A stretch of 42,977 bases of DNA. Origin: Leptolyngbyaceae cyanobacterium C42_A2020_001 (GTDB lineage: Bacteria; Cyanobacteriota; Cyanobacteriia; Leptolyngbyales; Leptolyngbyaceae). Shown here piece by piece: positions 1 to 7,408 of the stretch. Under the pieces are notes generated by a model, which worked only from the letters and a program-made list of their open reading frames with translations, did not search any database and was not told the origin of the DNA. The stretch is taken from the NCBI GenBank assembly GCA_015272515.1, contig JACYLN010000124.1, positions 1 through 42,977 on the forward strand, in the 5' to 3' direction. Numbering within the stretch: the first letter of the stretch is position 1; the number at the start of each line of letters is the position of its first letter. The position numbers and the translations under genes are program-made.

Positions 1-707
1 GGGGGAGTGGGGGAGTGGCTATTCGCTTGGAGGGAGTTCCAATTGAGTGAAGAGAGGGTATCCGCTAAGATTTCTAATTTTTTGGGTTCAAACCGTTCCA
101 GGTAGGATTGCAAAACGGCGAGTTCATTGGCAATGAAGGCGGGTTCAAGTGGTGTATCGGGTGAGAAGGCTTCATAGTGACAAACGGATTTCATCAATGC
201 ACCGTCATCGTGAATGGGGCTGACCATCCGCAGGGCGATCGCAAACTCATCTCCGGGTTGCACCGATTCACTCAATAACAAGCGAGGGGCACAGTCGAAC
301 AAATCGCCTTCTTGCACCAATTGACCGTTGACATACACTTGCGTATCCTCTGACCACCAGAGCAATCCCAACCGCAAACACAGTCCGGCTAATGGGTAAC
401 CATTCAGATCCGTCGGCACTTGAATCAGCCGCGAAAACCACCGCACTTGGCGACCTTTTACCCAGGGATGATGGTCTTTGGCATTGACAGTACTAAGAAT
501 CCAGTGCTGCCAGTTTTCTGACTGCAACGCCTGAGCAATGGGTAAGTCTCCATCAAAATAACGCCACCCATCTTGCACACTGACCTGGCTCAGCGATCGC
601 AATCGCTCGATCGCCTCAGAAATAGTTGCCGATACAGGATAGGTTGGGGATGAAACTGGATTGTTCACAGGTGCCACTTCACTCAATGCACCCTCCATAA
701 TAGACAT
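1..707 (-). CDS. Alpha-mannosidase (GH38 type), N-terminal part, cut by window edge
   Basis: An open frame runs leftwards from about 707 (ATG; a second in-frame ATG at 698) to the window edge without a stop, about 235 residues. The N-terminal region has segments such as ERLRSLSQVSVQDGWRY, YVNGQLVQEGDLFDC and MVSPIHDDGALMKS. These match my recollection of the non-catalytic N-terminal domain of the long cyanobacterial alpha-mannosidases, which trim alpha-mannose residues. The catalytic GH38 domain would lie outside the window, so the function is inferred from the N-terminal part only. No clear Shine-Dalgarno separates the two starts; an upstream in-frame ATG at 731 overlaps the divergent Uma2 gene and is less likely. 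The last visible bases are a low-complexity run of CCCCCACTC type, the kind of repeat that also enters putA and xdhC here. Confidence 0.6.
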   Translation of the reverse strand, partial: MSIMEGALSEVAPVNNPVSSPTYPVSATISEAIERLRSLSQVSVQDGWRYFDGDLPIAQALQSENWQHWILSTVNAKDHHPWVKGRQVRWFSRLIQVPTDLNGYPLAGLCLRLGLLWWSEDTQVYVNGQLVQEGDLFDCAPRLLLSESVQPGDEFAIALRMVSPIHDDGALMKSVCHYEAFSPDTPLEPAFIANELAVLQSYLERFEPKKLEILADTLSSLNWNSLQANSHSPTP

Positions 708-729
708 ACATTGAGTTCTGCACAGTCCC

Positions 730-1305
730 ATGGTGACAACTCCAAACCCAGTGATTGAAGAATTGAAGGAAGAGGACTATGACTACAATGCGTCTTCTTT
801 GCCGCCAGAGTGTTACGATGTGGTGCCCGAAGGCTGGGAAGAAGTTGACGGAGTGTTAGTCGAGAAAACCGGAATGACAATTGCACATGCAGCCACTCAA
901 GGCAAAGTTATCTACTGGTGGACAAATCACATTCTGATAAACCAACTGGGTGGAGAGGTTTACCCAGAAGCACCCTGCCAAACTAACCAACAAAAGCGTC
1001 GTCCCGATGTAGCATATATGTCGCCTGAGTTGTTAGCGCAGTACGGTCGTCCTGCAATTTTGCCGCAAAGTTATTCGCTGATTGGCGAAGTGGCTTCTCC
1101 CGATGATGAGGCGGAGATGTTGTTCAGTAAAGCACGGGAATATTTGCGATCGGGCTGTCAAGAGGTGTGGCTGCTCTATCCTGAAAATCAGCTTGTGATC
1201 ATTGCCACTGAAGATAGTTGGCAGATTTTTACAGGAAGCGATGCGATCGCTACTCAAAAAGTATTGCCGGGATTTACCATTTCAGTTGCAGAATTGTTTG
1301 CTTAA
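730..1305 (+). CDS. Uma2 family endonuclease (DUF820)
   Basis: This 191-residue protein belongs to the Uma2/DUF820 family, restriction-endonuclease-fold proteins greatly expanded in cyanobacteria and of largely unknown role. The PD-(D/E)XK-like core is visible: RRPD at residues 90-93, GEVASP around Glu120, and SKAREYLRSG near 133-142 followed by EVWLLYP, the usual Kx3YxxxGxxEYWLVDP-like element. Length is normal for the family. The acidic N-terminal stretch (residues 10-20) is variable among members. It is divergent from the alpha-mannosidase gene with almost no intergenic space and convergent with mscS, which overlaps its 3' end by 4 bp. No partner gene suggests a specific biological role. 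Confidence 0.85.
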   Translation: MVTTPNPVIEELKEEDYDYNASSLPPECYDVVPEGWEEVDGVLVEKTGMTIAHAATQGKVIYWWTNHILINQLGGEVYPEAPCQTNQQKRRPDVAYMSPELLAQYGRPAILPQSYSLIGEVASPDDEAEMLFSKAREYLRSGCQEVWLLYPENQLVIIATEDSWQIFTGSDAIATQKVLPGFTISVAELFA

Positions 1306-2882
1306 ATCAATGTTTTCTGAGATTCTGAGCGATCGCTTAACTGAAGGTCAAAGGCTTGTTTCAATTTTGCTCGCAGTAACCGCTGGGTGTGGAGATGTTT
1401 TCCCGGTTTAACTCGCGTCAGGGTTCGCAGCACCAGGTTGTCATCTCCCATATTTTCTAGTCCATCCACTTGAGTTGGTTCAATCACATCAGCGCATTCT
1501 GCCTGAAACTGCTTGCCGATTTCATCGATTAACGCATACACCTCTTCCAATCTGGCATGGGCTGGAATTGGCACCTCGACTTTGGCGTAGGTGTACTGCT
1601 TAGAGTAATTCACGATCGCGCCAATTTCGCCATTCCGAATAATTTGTAATTGCCCATCAGGATGGCGGATGTGAGTGGTGCGTAACTTGATCGCCTCAAC
1701 CGTTCCTTCCACATGGCGCTCTTCTACCTTACCCGCCTCAATGTAATCTCCCACCAGGTAGTAGTTTTCAAACAAGATAAAGAAGCCGCAGACGACATAG
1801 TTGATCAAATTTTGGGCACCAAAGCCGATCGCAATTCCCACAATCCCAGCCCCTGCCAGGATAGGACCGGGATCGATGCCAATCAGCTTCAAGATATAAA
1901 CAGCGGCAGCAAAGTAGAGCGAGTATTTAACGATGCTTTTGAACAACGGAATGATCGTGAGGCGGCGTTGGTGTTGTAAGTCAGTCAGTGCATCGGTTTT
2001 GAGAACTAAATCTTCCAATAAAATATTGACGAATTCAATAATTACCCCGCAGAGGAAGTAAATCCCAATCATCTGTACAATTTCATCCGCATACTCGGCA
2101 AGCCAGGAAATCGGGGCAATTTCGCGCACAATAATTTGGGCAATCAGTACGTAAAGTACATATTCCAGGGTCTTTTTGAGCGCAGGCACCAGATGACGGA
2201 AGCGCTCGTAATACCGCAACCCCTTATCGCCACTGGCAAACCGCAGACTTAATGCATCAAGGGTGTCAAGCAATACGGATGTGGCTTTGACTACGAGTTG
2301 CCCGATCGCAATTGCCAGGTATGCTTTTAAGGCGATCGCCAAATACTCAGGAATAATTCCCGGTAACCGCAAAAAGCTAGCACACAAAATCAGCGCCAAC
2401 AGCCAAATGCTGGTAGACAGAATCCGTTGCAGGGTGGCAAACGCTTTGCGAATACTTTCATCGTTCGCCACCAGTTGATCGTTAGATTGGGCATGTCGGT
2501 ATGCCCAATCTAACGATCGCCGCAGGTAGGGAAGACTGAGTTTAACAAGCAATAGCAGGCTGACGCACTTAAATAGGGCGATCGCCAGACTGATCCAAAA
2601 TTCCAGCGGAATCCGTAGCAGCCAATCACGATAAAACCCCAGAACGGGCTTGTCCTGATAGATCAACACGCCATTGACACCCAGCACAAGCAGACATAAC
2701 CCAATGCAAAGCCCCAGCAGCAACGTGGAAATGGTTCGTCGCAGCGTCATTAAGTTGGTGGAAAATTGCCCGAATCGAGGGTTTGCAGCAATTGCCTTAA
2801 AACTTGCATTAATCAACCAGTTAATCACCAAAAAAACAAGAACCAGAGTGCCAATCGCCGCGATCGTGATGACAATATCCAT
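1302..2882 (-). CDS. MscS-family mechanosensitive ion channel
   Basis: This 526-residue membrane protein is a small-conductance mechanosensitive channel homologue that would release solutes on hypo-osmotic shock. It has an N-terminal TM segment (residues 5-22), further hydrophobic segments near 52-75, 95-116, 158-200 and 240-290, and then the MscS core. The pore helix is at about 340-372 (GIVGIAIGFGAQNLINYVV), followed by the beta domain with VGDYIEAG and the GTVEAIKLRTTHIRHPDG segment. It is longer than E. coli MscS (286 residues) because of extra N-terminal helices, as is common in cyanobacteria. The ATG at 2882 begins directly with the first TM. It stands alone, with its 3' end touching the Uma2 gene. 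Confidence 0.9.
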   Translation of the reverse strand: MDIVITIAAIGTLVLVFLVINWLINASFKAIAANPRFGQFSTNLMTLRRTISTLLLGLCIGLCLLVLGVNGVLIYQDKPVLGFYRDWLLRIPLEFWISLAIALFKCVSLLLLVKLSLPYLRRSLDWAYRHAQSNDQLVANDESIRKAFATLQRILSTSIWLLALILCASFLRLPGIIPEYLAIALKAYLAIAIGQLVVKATSVLLDTLDALSLRFASGDKGLRYYERFRHLVPALKKTLEYVLYVLIAQIIVREIAPISWLAEYADEIVQMIGIYFLCGVIIEFVNILLEDLVLKTDALTDLQHQRRLTIIPLFKSIVKYSLYFAAAVYILKLIGIDPGPILAGAGIVGIAIGFGAQNLINYVVCGFFILFENYYLVGDYIEAGKVEERHVEGTVEAIKLRTTHIRHPDGQLQIIRNGEIGAIVNYSKQYTYAKVEVPIPAHARLEEVYALIDEIGKQFQAECADVIEPTQVDGLENMGDDNLVLRTLTRVKPGKHLHTQRLLRAKLKQAFDLQLSDRSESQKTLI

Positions 2883-3018
2883 TGGTTTGATGTTTAGGGA
2901 GAATCAACTGGAGCTTAACAGTGTTATTGCAAGTAATTGTGATGAATTATAAGGAACGGTAGATAAAAAATGATAGATGCCCCTAATCGACTCTTCGGCA
3001 ATTTGTCTTCAAGCGAGT

Positions 3019-3804
3019 TTATCGCCCAAAAATACGCTGCCACCAGTTACGTTTTGGTGCAGGTTTGGGTTTAGCTGGTTGCACCACAGGTTGAGGAGTA
3101 GACACAATGGGAGCCGGGTTGACGGTGACCACGGGCACGGTGACCACGGGGGGACTGACAACAGGCGCGGGAACGGATGGTTTCACCACAGGAGTCCAGG
3201 GGGTGGGGGATGACACAGGACGAGCGGCGATCGCAGTAGCATTCAAACTTGCGAGGCTTTGATCATTAGTCAAGTAAATATGCCCCACTGAGGAACCTTG
3301 ATAAGCCCGCTCTGCCAAGCGCCAACCGGGTTCCAGATAGAATTTGGCAAAACCTTGAGTCAAACCACGGGTTCTACCAATTAACAACTCTGGAGCAGAG
3401 CGATCCGTATTGGATGACGCGATCAACTGCAAATCATTATTGCGTTTCACCACTCGAAAACTGTAACGCCAGTTCAGGTCTTCGCCGCCCACGCGTACCG
3501 AGTAACCATTACTATCGGTGCTGCGTCCACAGATATCCGTGAAGTCAAAGTCCAGCAGCAGCGGGTTGATCGCGGTTGGGGTAGAGCCGCTTTCGCTCCA
3601 GCAAGGACGGGCATTACTGATCTGTTTTAGAATCAGAAGTTGGTGGAGATTTCCGCCATAGGGAGATGCAACGATCGCGTACTTGCTTTGATCAACTTCT
3701 AGCTGACTAAAGAGTGAATTTGCGATCGCAGACTGCGAATATCCAACCGAAGACAGCACAAGCGTTGCCAGCGCCGCAGTACGCAGGTTCAACAGGGTAT
3801 TCAT
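3019..3804 (-). CDS. Secreted DUF3747 domain protein
   Basis: The start is placed at the ATG at 3804: a longer frame begins at 3870, but the ATG at 3804 opens directly into a signal peptide (LRTAALATLVLSSVGYSQSAIA) and has AGGA about 11 bases upstream. The mature part (261 residues in total) begins FSQLEVDQSKYAIVASPYGG and carries the cyanobacterial DUF3747 domain over roughly residues 30-185. A Pro/Val-rich linker (residues 190-245, repeated VVxPxVxxPVV motifs) and a short basic-aromatic tail, KRNWWQRIFGR, follow. The function of DUF3747 is unknown; the signal peptide points to the periplasm or outside, and the tail may touch membrane. It is divergent from tatA. Confidence 0.8.
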   Translation of the reverse strand: MNTLLNLRTAALATLVLSSVGYSQSAIANSLFSQLEVDQSKYAIVASPYGGNLHQLLILKQISNARPCWSESGSTPTAINPLLLDFDFTDICGRSTDSNGYSVRVGGEDLNWRYSFRVVKRNNDLQLIASSNTDRSAPELLIGRTRGLTQGFAKFYLEPGWRLAERAYQGSSVGHIYLTNDQSLASLNATAIAARPVSSPTPWTPVVKPSVPAPVVSPPVVTVPVVTVNPAPIVSTPQPVVQPAKPKPAPKRNWWQRIFGR

Positions 3805-3913
3805 AGTATTCAAATCCTGTGAGAGTGTAAGTGAGTTACTGTTGAATACCGAGACGCATTGATGGAGCAAAAGTTTCCCGTAGGAAAATTGGTAAGAACT
3901 TTATTTTGTGAGC

Positions 3914-3919
3914 AGGAGG
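3914..3919 (+). promoter_or_regulatory. Shine-Dalgarno AGGAGG for tatA
   Basis: A perfect AGGAGG lies 7 bases before the GTG at 3927 and fixes that GTG as the tatA start. Confidence 0.8.
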
Positions 3920-3926
3920 CGACACC

Positions 3927-4262
3927 GTGAATATTTTTGGGATTGGTTTACCGGAGATGGCGCTGATTTTCATCATTGCGCTGTTGGTGTTTGGACCCAA
4001 AAAATTGCCGGAAATTGGTCGCAGCTTGGGCAAGGCGATTCGCGGCTTTCAGGATGCATCAAAAGAGTTTGAAAACGAATTCAAGCGCGAAGCCGAACAG
4101 CTTGAAAAGACCATTAAACAACCAATGGAAGCCAAATTAGAAGAGCCTGAACAACCAGCCCTATCTCCAGCATCGGAAGTTCCTGCGGCACAACCAACCG
4201 TGGTTGAAGCAGAAACTGTTGCATCCAGCTCGGATACTTCTGGTGAACAATCCATTCAATAA
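3927..4262 (+). CDS. tatA: Sec-independent protein translocase subunit TatA/E
   Basis: This 111-residue subunit of the twin-arginine translocase has one N-terminal TM helix (residues about 7-23, EMALIFIIALLVFGPKKLPE), the FGPKKLPEIGRSLGKAI hinge and amphipathic helix typical of TatA/TatE, and then a charged, Glu-rich disordered tail. TatA oligomers form the translocation element for folded proteins; in cyanobacteria the complex works in both the plasma and thylakoid membranes. The start codon is GTG, chosen because of the AGGAGG 7 bases upstream. No tatC is next to it, which is usual in cyanobacteria. A GC-rich hairpin just after the stop is a likely terminator. TatA and TatB-like members cannot be separated with certainty from sequence alone. 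Confidence 0.92.
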   Translation: MNIFGIGLPEMALIFIIALLVFGPKKLPEIGRSLGKAIRGFQDASKEFENEFKREAEQLEKTIKQPMEAKLEEPEQPALSPASEVPAAQPTVVEAETVASSSDTSGEQSIQ

Positions 4263-4294
4263 CTCCGGAGACCTCAACCCCGCCTACGGCACCC

Positions 4295-4311
4295 CTCTCC
4301 GACTCGGAGAG
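4295..4311 (+). terminator. Hairpin after tatA
   Basis: CTCTCCGA at 4295-4302 and TCGGAGAG at 4304-4311 form an 8-bp perfect inverted repeat just after the tatA stop. It sits inside a purine/pyrimidine-biased stretch (4284-4326) of a kind dispersed in cyanobacterial genomes, so it may be a repeat element acting as a terminator. There is no long T run. Confidence 0.5.
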
Positions 4312-4371
4312 GCGAAGGGGAGAGGTTATTCAATTAGAAATTCAGTGTTATTTAATTTTCATTTCTAAGTC

Positions 4372-4821
4372 ATGAAAATTCGGGCTGTAACCGTAGGAGA
4401 TACAGCAGAGTGGCAACGGATGCGGGCAACCCTCTGGGATGATTCACTCGATGAGCATCCACGTGAAATTCAGGCTTTTTTTGAGCAGCGCAATTCTGAC
4501 CTGGAAACCTTTGTTTGTGAGCGCGGCAATGGCAAACTGGGTGGTTTTGTGGAAGTGGGCGTTAGAAAGTACGCAGAAGGGTGTGATAGCGATCGCGTTG
4601 GGTACATCGAGGGTTTGTATGTGGATCAGGATTTGCGGCGACAGGGCATTGCCAGTCAACTGATTCAAGCGGCAGAAGATTGGGCGCGATCGCACGAAAT
4701 TTGGGAAATGGCGAGTGATTGTTTAATTGATAACCACGTCAGTTTAGCAATGCACTTAGCCAACGGGTTTGAGGAAGTTGAACGCATTATCTGCTTTCGC
4801 AAAACACTATCAAATGGGTAA
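4372..4821 (+). CDS. GNAT acetyltransferase resembling aminoglycoside 6'-N-acetyltransferase AAC(6')-I
   Basis: This 149-residue GNAT protein would transfer acetyl from acetyl-CoA to an amine. It is more specific than a generic GNAT. The segments EGCDSDRVGYIEGLYV (about 70-85), RRQGIASQLI (acetyl-CoA loop, about 90-99), WEMASD (about 113-118) and NGFEEVERIICFRK (about 131-144) correspond one by one to the conserved blocks of the AAC(6')-Ib/Ic/Ih aminoglycoside acetyltransferases, which are 145-185 residues long. The gene is chromosomal, has host-like HIP1 sites inside it and sits 16 bp upstream of pth, so it looks resident rather than recently acquired. Whether it acts on aminoglycosides or on a natural polyamine or amino sugar is not known. 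Confidence 0.75.
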   Translation: MKIRAVTVGDTAEWQRMRATLWDDSLDEHPREIQAFFEQRNSDLETFVCERGNGKLGGFVEVGVRKYAEGCDSDRVGYIEGLYVDQDLRRQGIASQLIQAAEDWARSHEIWEMASDCLIDNHVSLAMHLANGFEEVERIICFRKTLSNG

Positions 4822-4837
4822 TCAACAACCATCAAGC

Positions 4838-5485
4838 ATGAACACTCAGGAAAAGACTGACACCAGTCCGCCAACGCTGGTGATTCCTCAACTGATCGTG
4901 GGGTTGGGCAACCCTGGCGCAAAGTACGATCGCACCCGACACAACATCGGCTTTGATGTGGTGGATTTGCTGGGACAGCGCTGGCACATCAGCTTATCTG
5001 AGCAAAAGAAGTTCCACGGGATTTTGGGCGAAGGTTTGGCAGTAAGTTCCCAAAAAATCCGCTTGCTCAAACCCCAAACCTTCATGAACAACTCTGGGCA
5101 GGCGATGCGAGCCGTGGTTGATTGGTACAAACTGCCACCAGAATCTGTATTAGTCATTTATGACGATATGGATTTACCCATTGGCAAGCTCCGGCTGCGG
5201 CTCTCTGGCTCAGCGGGGGGACATAACGGCATGAAATCGGCGATCGCCCATCTCGGCACACAACATTTTCCCCGACTCCGCATCGGCATCGGTAGCGCCA
5301 AAACTGAAAAGGGCGATAAAGATACGGTCTCTCACGTTTTAGGTAAGTTTGCCCCCACTGAAGCCGCTGTCATGACCGAAGTTGTGCAATTAGCAGCGGA
5401 TGCGGTTGAGTGCAGTCTTAAACAAGGTGTTGAAAAAGCCATGAGCCTTTATAACAGTCGCAGCATTTCGGAAATTCAGAAGTAG
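4838..5485 (+). CDS. pth: Peptidyl-tRNA hydrolase
   Basis: This enzyme cleaves the ester bond of peptidyl-tRNAs released from stalled ribosomes and recycles the tRNA. From the ATG at 4838 the product is 215 residues. Family motifs are in order: GLGNPG (22-27), RHNIGFD with catalytic His35, LLKPQTFMNNSG with Asn84/85, YDDMDLP with Asp109/110, and SGSAGGHNGMKS with Asn130. The frame is open from 4769, with other ATGs at 4814 and 4838. I chose 4838 because the conserved core begins about 18 residues later and the earlier starts overlap the acetyltransferase gene. It is probably cotranscribed with that gene. Confidence 0.93.
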   Translation: MNTQEKTDTSPPTLVIPQLIVGLGNPGAKYDRTRHNIGFDVVDLLGQRWHISLSEQKKFHGILGEGLAVSSQKIRLLKPQTFMNNSGQAMRAVVDWYKLPPESVLVIYDDMDLPIGKLRLRLSGSAGGHNGMKSAIAHLGTQHFPRLRIGIGSAKTEKGDKDTVSHVLGKFAPTEAAVMTEVVQLAADAVECSLKQGVEKAMSLYNSRSISEIQK

Positions 5486-5744
5486 ACCGCCTTACTCAGA
5501 TAACGTAAATTCTGTATTTCAACTGTTGGTAAACGCGCAAAAGCCATATAGGCTACGAAATATAGCTTTGGTCAGAACGCTTAGGACAAGGAAAAGTTGC
5601 AAAGTCAATGCTGGGTAGGTGTTCTGACTCACCGCATTCGACTGAACGCTCACGCTGTAGTTCGCCGCGTTATAGATGGCCACGGCTATACAATCGATTT
5701 AAACTACACAACTTCGTTATCCAAATCTCTTTAAAACTATCACG

Positions 5745-6053
5745 ATGGTTGGCCAAACTTCTTCAATGCCCCAAGCACCCTCCCCTTCCAATCCCATTCC
5801 CATACTGGATGGTAGAACCGTTAAAAACTGCCACATTGTTCTGCCAGATGTGCCCAAGCCGACCAGTGCAATCTGGTATGCTAACCGCTTTTACGGGTTT
5901 GTCAGAGCCTACACTGATATGGATGCCGCGCAACGAGCGGCTGAACGGTTGATCACACGAGGCAACCCCGTTGTCTTGACTCAAGTCCGGAGGGGTCTGA
6001 TATTGTGGGTATTTGAGCCAGATGCCCAATTAGCGAGAACATCCAGGCGCTAG
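5745..6053 (+). CDS. Small conserved cyanobacterial protein of unknown function
   Basis: This 102-residue soluble protein has a Pro/Ser-rich start and then a compact domain: HIVLPDVPKP, AIWYANRFYGFVRAY, DAAQRAAERLITRGNPVVLT and RRGLILWVFEPDAQL. The pattern of beta strands around a helix with an Ala/Arg-rich centre resembles small uncharacterised cyanobacterial proteins I recall seeing in this pth-DUF3146 setting. I recognise no catalytic motif. A second ATG at 5766 is possible; no clear Shine-Dalgarno helps. It is 34 bp upstream of the DUF3146 gene and probably in one operon with it. A 345-nt frame overlapping in another phase (5608-5952) lacks any conserved character and was left out. Confidence 0.65.
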   Translation: MVGQTSSMPQAPSPSNPIPILDGRTVKNCHIVLPDVPKPTSAIWYANRFYGFVRAYTDMDAAQRAAERLITRGNPVVLTQVRRGLILWVFEPDAQLARTSRR

Positions 6054-6086
6054 CGGCTGACTATCCTCAAAATCCAACTTCAACTT

Positions 6087-6350
6087 GTGGCTTCTAATCG
6101 CTTACCTCAAACCACAGCCTACGTCCGAATCACACGCCAATGTTGGCAACAGGGCACACTCGAAGGTGAAGTTCGGGCAAATCAATATGAATGGCAGTTT
6201 GCCTGGTGTTTTCGTCGAGGAGAACTTGTGGTGCAACCGTCGCTCGGACGAGCCTTAATCAAAGAACCATTGGGTCGATTTCTAGAGCAGCGGGATTATC
6301 AATTAGAACCTGGGGGCGATTACTCTTTTACAATTCGGGGTGAGGTGTAA
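6087..6350 (+). CDS. DUF3146 family protein
   Basis: This 87-residue protein begins at a GTG and matches the small cyanobacterial DUF3146 family: TTAYVRITRQCWQQGTLEGE, then YEWQFAWCFRRGELVVQPSL, then GRALIKEPLGRFLEQRDYQL and a PGGDYSFTIR ending. The function is unknown. It is soluble, rich in aromatic residues and probably all-beta with a short helix. It follows the small protein at 5745 and is convergent with the yqgF-like gene, only 11 bp from its stop. The order pth / small protein / DUF3146 / yqgF fits a conserved housekeeping neighbourhood. Confidence 0.82.
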   Translation: MASNRLPQTTAYVRITRQCWQQGTLEGEVRANQYEWQFAWCFRRGELVVQPSLGRALIKEPLGRFLEQRDYQLEPGGDYSFTIRGEV

Positions 6351-6361
6351 AGCTGTTCAAC

Positions 6362-6799
6362 TCAGTTCACGAGTTGCTCCAGGTATCGCTCAATCAGCAA
6401 GATGGCGACTACATCATCAATGGGGCGAGGGATACTGCGGAGGGATTGAGGCAGCAACTTGCCAATGCCGCTGGGTGGGTACATTTGCCAATAGCGATCG
6501 CGGGCTTCCAGAGTGCTGTTCCGTTCGTCTACCAGGATGATACGTAGGGGATCGACGAGTTCTTCGTTCAGTTTTTGCCTCCATTCTTTGGATGAGGTTT
6601 GGTTTCCCATCACCATTAACGAAATCGGAAACTGGGAACGAAGTTGTTCAAGTGTGGCGATCGCAGTCTCAGAGTCAACCACTTGATGGAAGCACAAAAC
6701 TCGATCAACGCCCATCACCGCAACTCCACATTTGCGGCGACCTGGATCGAATCCCAAAATGACGGGTTGACCAATCGATGCCGAGGGTTCACCCTGCAT
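6362..6799 (-). CDS. YqgF/RuvX-like RNase H-fold nuclease
   Basis: This 145-residue protein has an RNase H-like fold. The first catalytic strand is GFDPGRRKCGVAVMGVD (Asp at about residue 16), the second acidic site is VDERNSTLEAR, and the third is the Asp pair in PIDDVVAILL. In other bacteria the YqgF family is implicated in 16S rRNA 5'-end maturation and was proposed as a Holliday-junction resolvase. Cyanobacteria encode a canonical RuvX/YqgF and also more divergent members like this one, so the exact role is uncertain. The ATG at 6799 is preferred over an in-frame TTG at 6814. It is convergent with DUF3146 and transcribed in the same direction as the RRM gene upstream. Confidence 0.78.
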   Translation of the reverse strand: MQGEPSASIGQPVILGFDPGRRKCGVAVMGVDRVLCFHQVVDSETAIATLEQLRSQFPISLMVMGNQTSSKEWRQKLNEELVDPLRIILVDERNSTLEARDRYWQMYPPSGIGKLLPQSLRSIPRPIDDVVAILLIERYLEQLVN

Positions 6800-6858
6800 A
6801 GCGAAAGAGCGCAAATTGGCTAAGGTGCAGAACTAGGCAAGCGTGCGTTAAAAGCAGA

Positions 6859-7131
6859 TTATCTACCATTTCCTCGACCGCCGCCGCCTTCACGAGGCTT
6901 TGCCTTATTCACTTTCAGCTCACGTCCGAGCCATTCTGCACCGTCAAGTTCAGCGATCGCAGCATCTTCTTCTGCATCACTTTCCATGTCTACAAACGCG
7001 AAGCCTCGCTTTCTACCTGTCTCGCGGTCGGTCGGCAGGCTAACGCGACTGACCTTCCCATATTCGGAAAATACCTCACGGATATCTTCTTCTTCTGCCT
7101 GGAATGACAGGTTTCCAACGTAGATAGTCAC
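6859..7131 (-). CDS. RRM-type RNA-binding protein (cyanobacterial Rbp)
   Basis: This 90-residue protein has a single RNA-recognition motif. RNP2 is IYVGNL at residues 3-8 and RNP1 is KRGFAFVDM at 41-49. A short Gly/Arg-rich tail (REGGGGRGNGR) follows. Cyanobacterial Rbps bind RNA through the two RNP motifs, and several are cold-induced. A TTG start 12 bases earlier is possible, but GTG at 7131 is preceded by GGAG at a 6-base spacing and gives the family-typical N-terminus MTIYVGNL. The 277-nt gap between this start and ispH must hold both divergent promoters; a long 5' leader would fit the cold-induced members. Confidence 0.9.
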   Translation of the reverse strand: MTIYVGNLSFQAEEEDIREVFSEYGKVSRVSLPTDRETGRKRGFAFVDMESDAEEDAAIAELDGAEWLGRELKVNKAKPREGGGGRGNGR

Positions 7132-7137
7132 ACTTTT

Positions 7138-7141
7138 CTCC
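7138..7141 (-). promoter_or_regulatory. Shine-Dalgarno GGAG fixing the GTG start of the RRM gene
   Basis: GGAG on the minus strand lies 6 bases before GTG 7131. It lies between the possible TTG start at 7143 and the GTG, so it excludes the longer reading. Confidence 0.7.
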
Positions 7142-7408
7142 AAACCATTCTTGTAACAACACTTTCCGAGCTAACGATTAGCAGGAGAGACTTTTCGTCT
7201 GCTTAGTTCAATTAACTCAGTACGCAATTTGAGCGTCATTATAGCCGAATCCATTAATAAAAACAGCATGATTTCGTCACGTTGTCTAGGCTTAAAGGAC
7301 AAAAGTTTAACCCGTAAACTCAAGGGGTTCAGGCATTTACCAAGACACCGTATGATGGAAACAAATTCAGCCGGATGTAGAACGCGCATCAAAGAGGGCA
7401 AACGTTGA

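Noticed and set aside
5486..5744. Possible tRNA or small RNA after pth
   Set aside because: No cloverleaf or T-loop (GTTCRANYC) with a matching acceptor stem could be assembled.
5608..5952. 114-codon plus-strand frame overlapping the small gene at 5745
   Set aside because: Rich in Cys, Ser, Pro and Arg with no domain character; the 5745 frame has clear protein-like composition and operon position.
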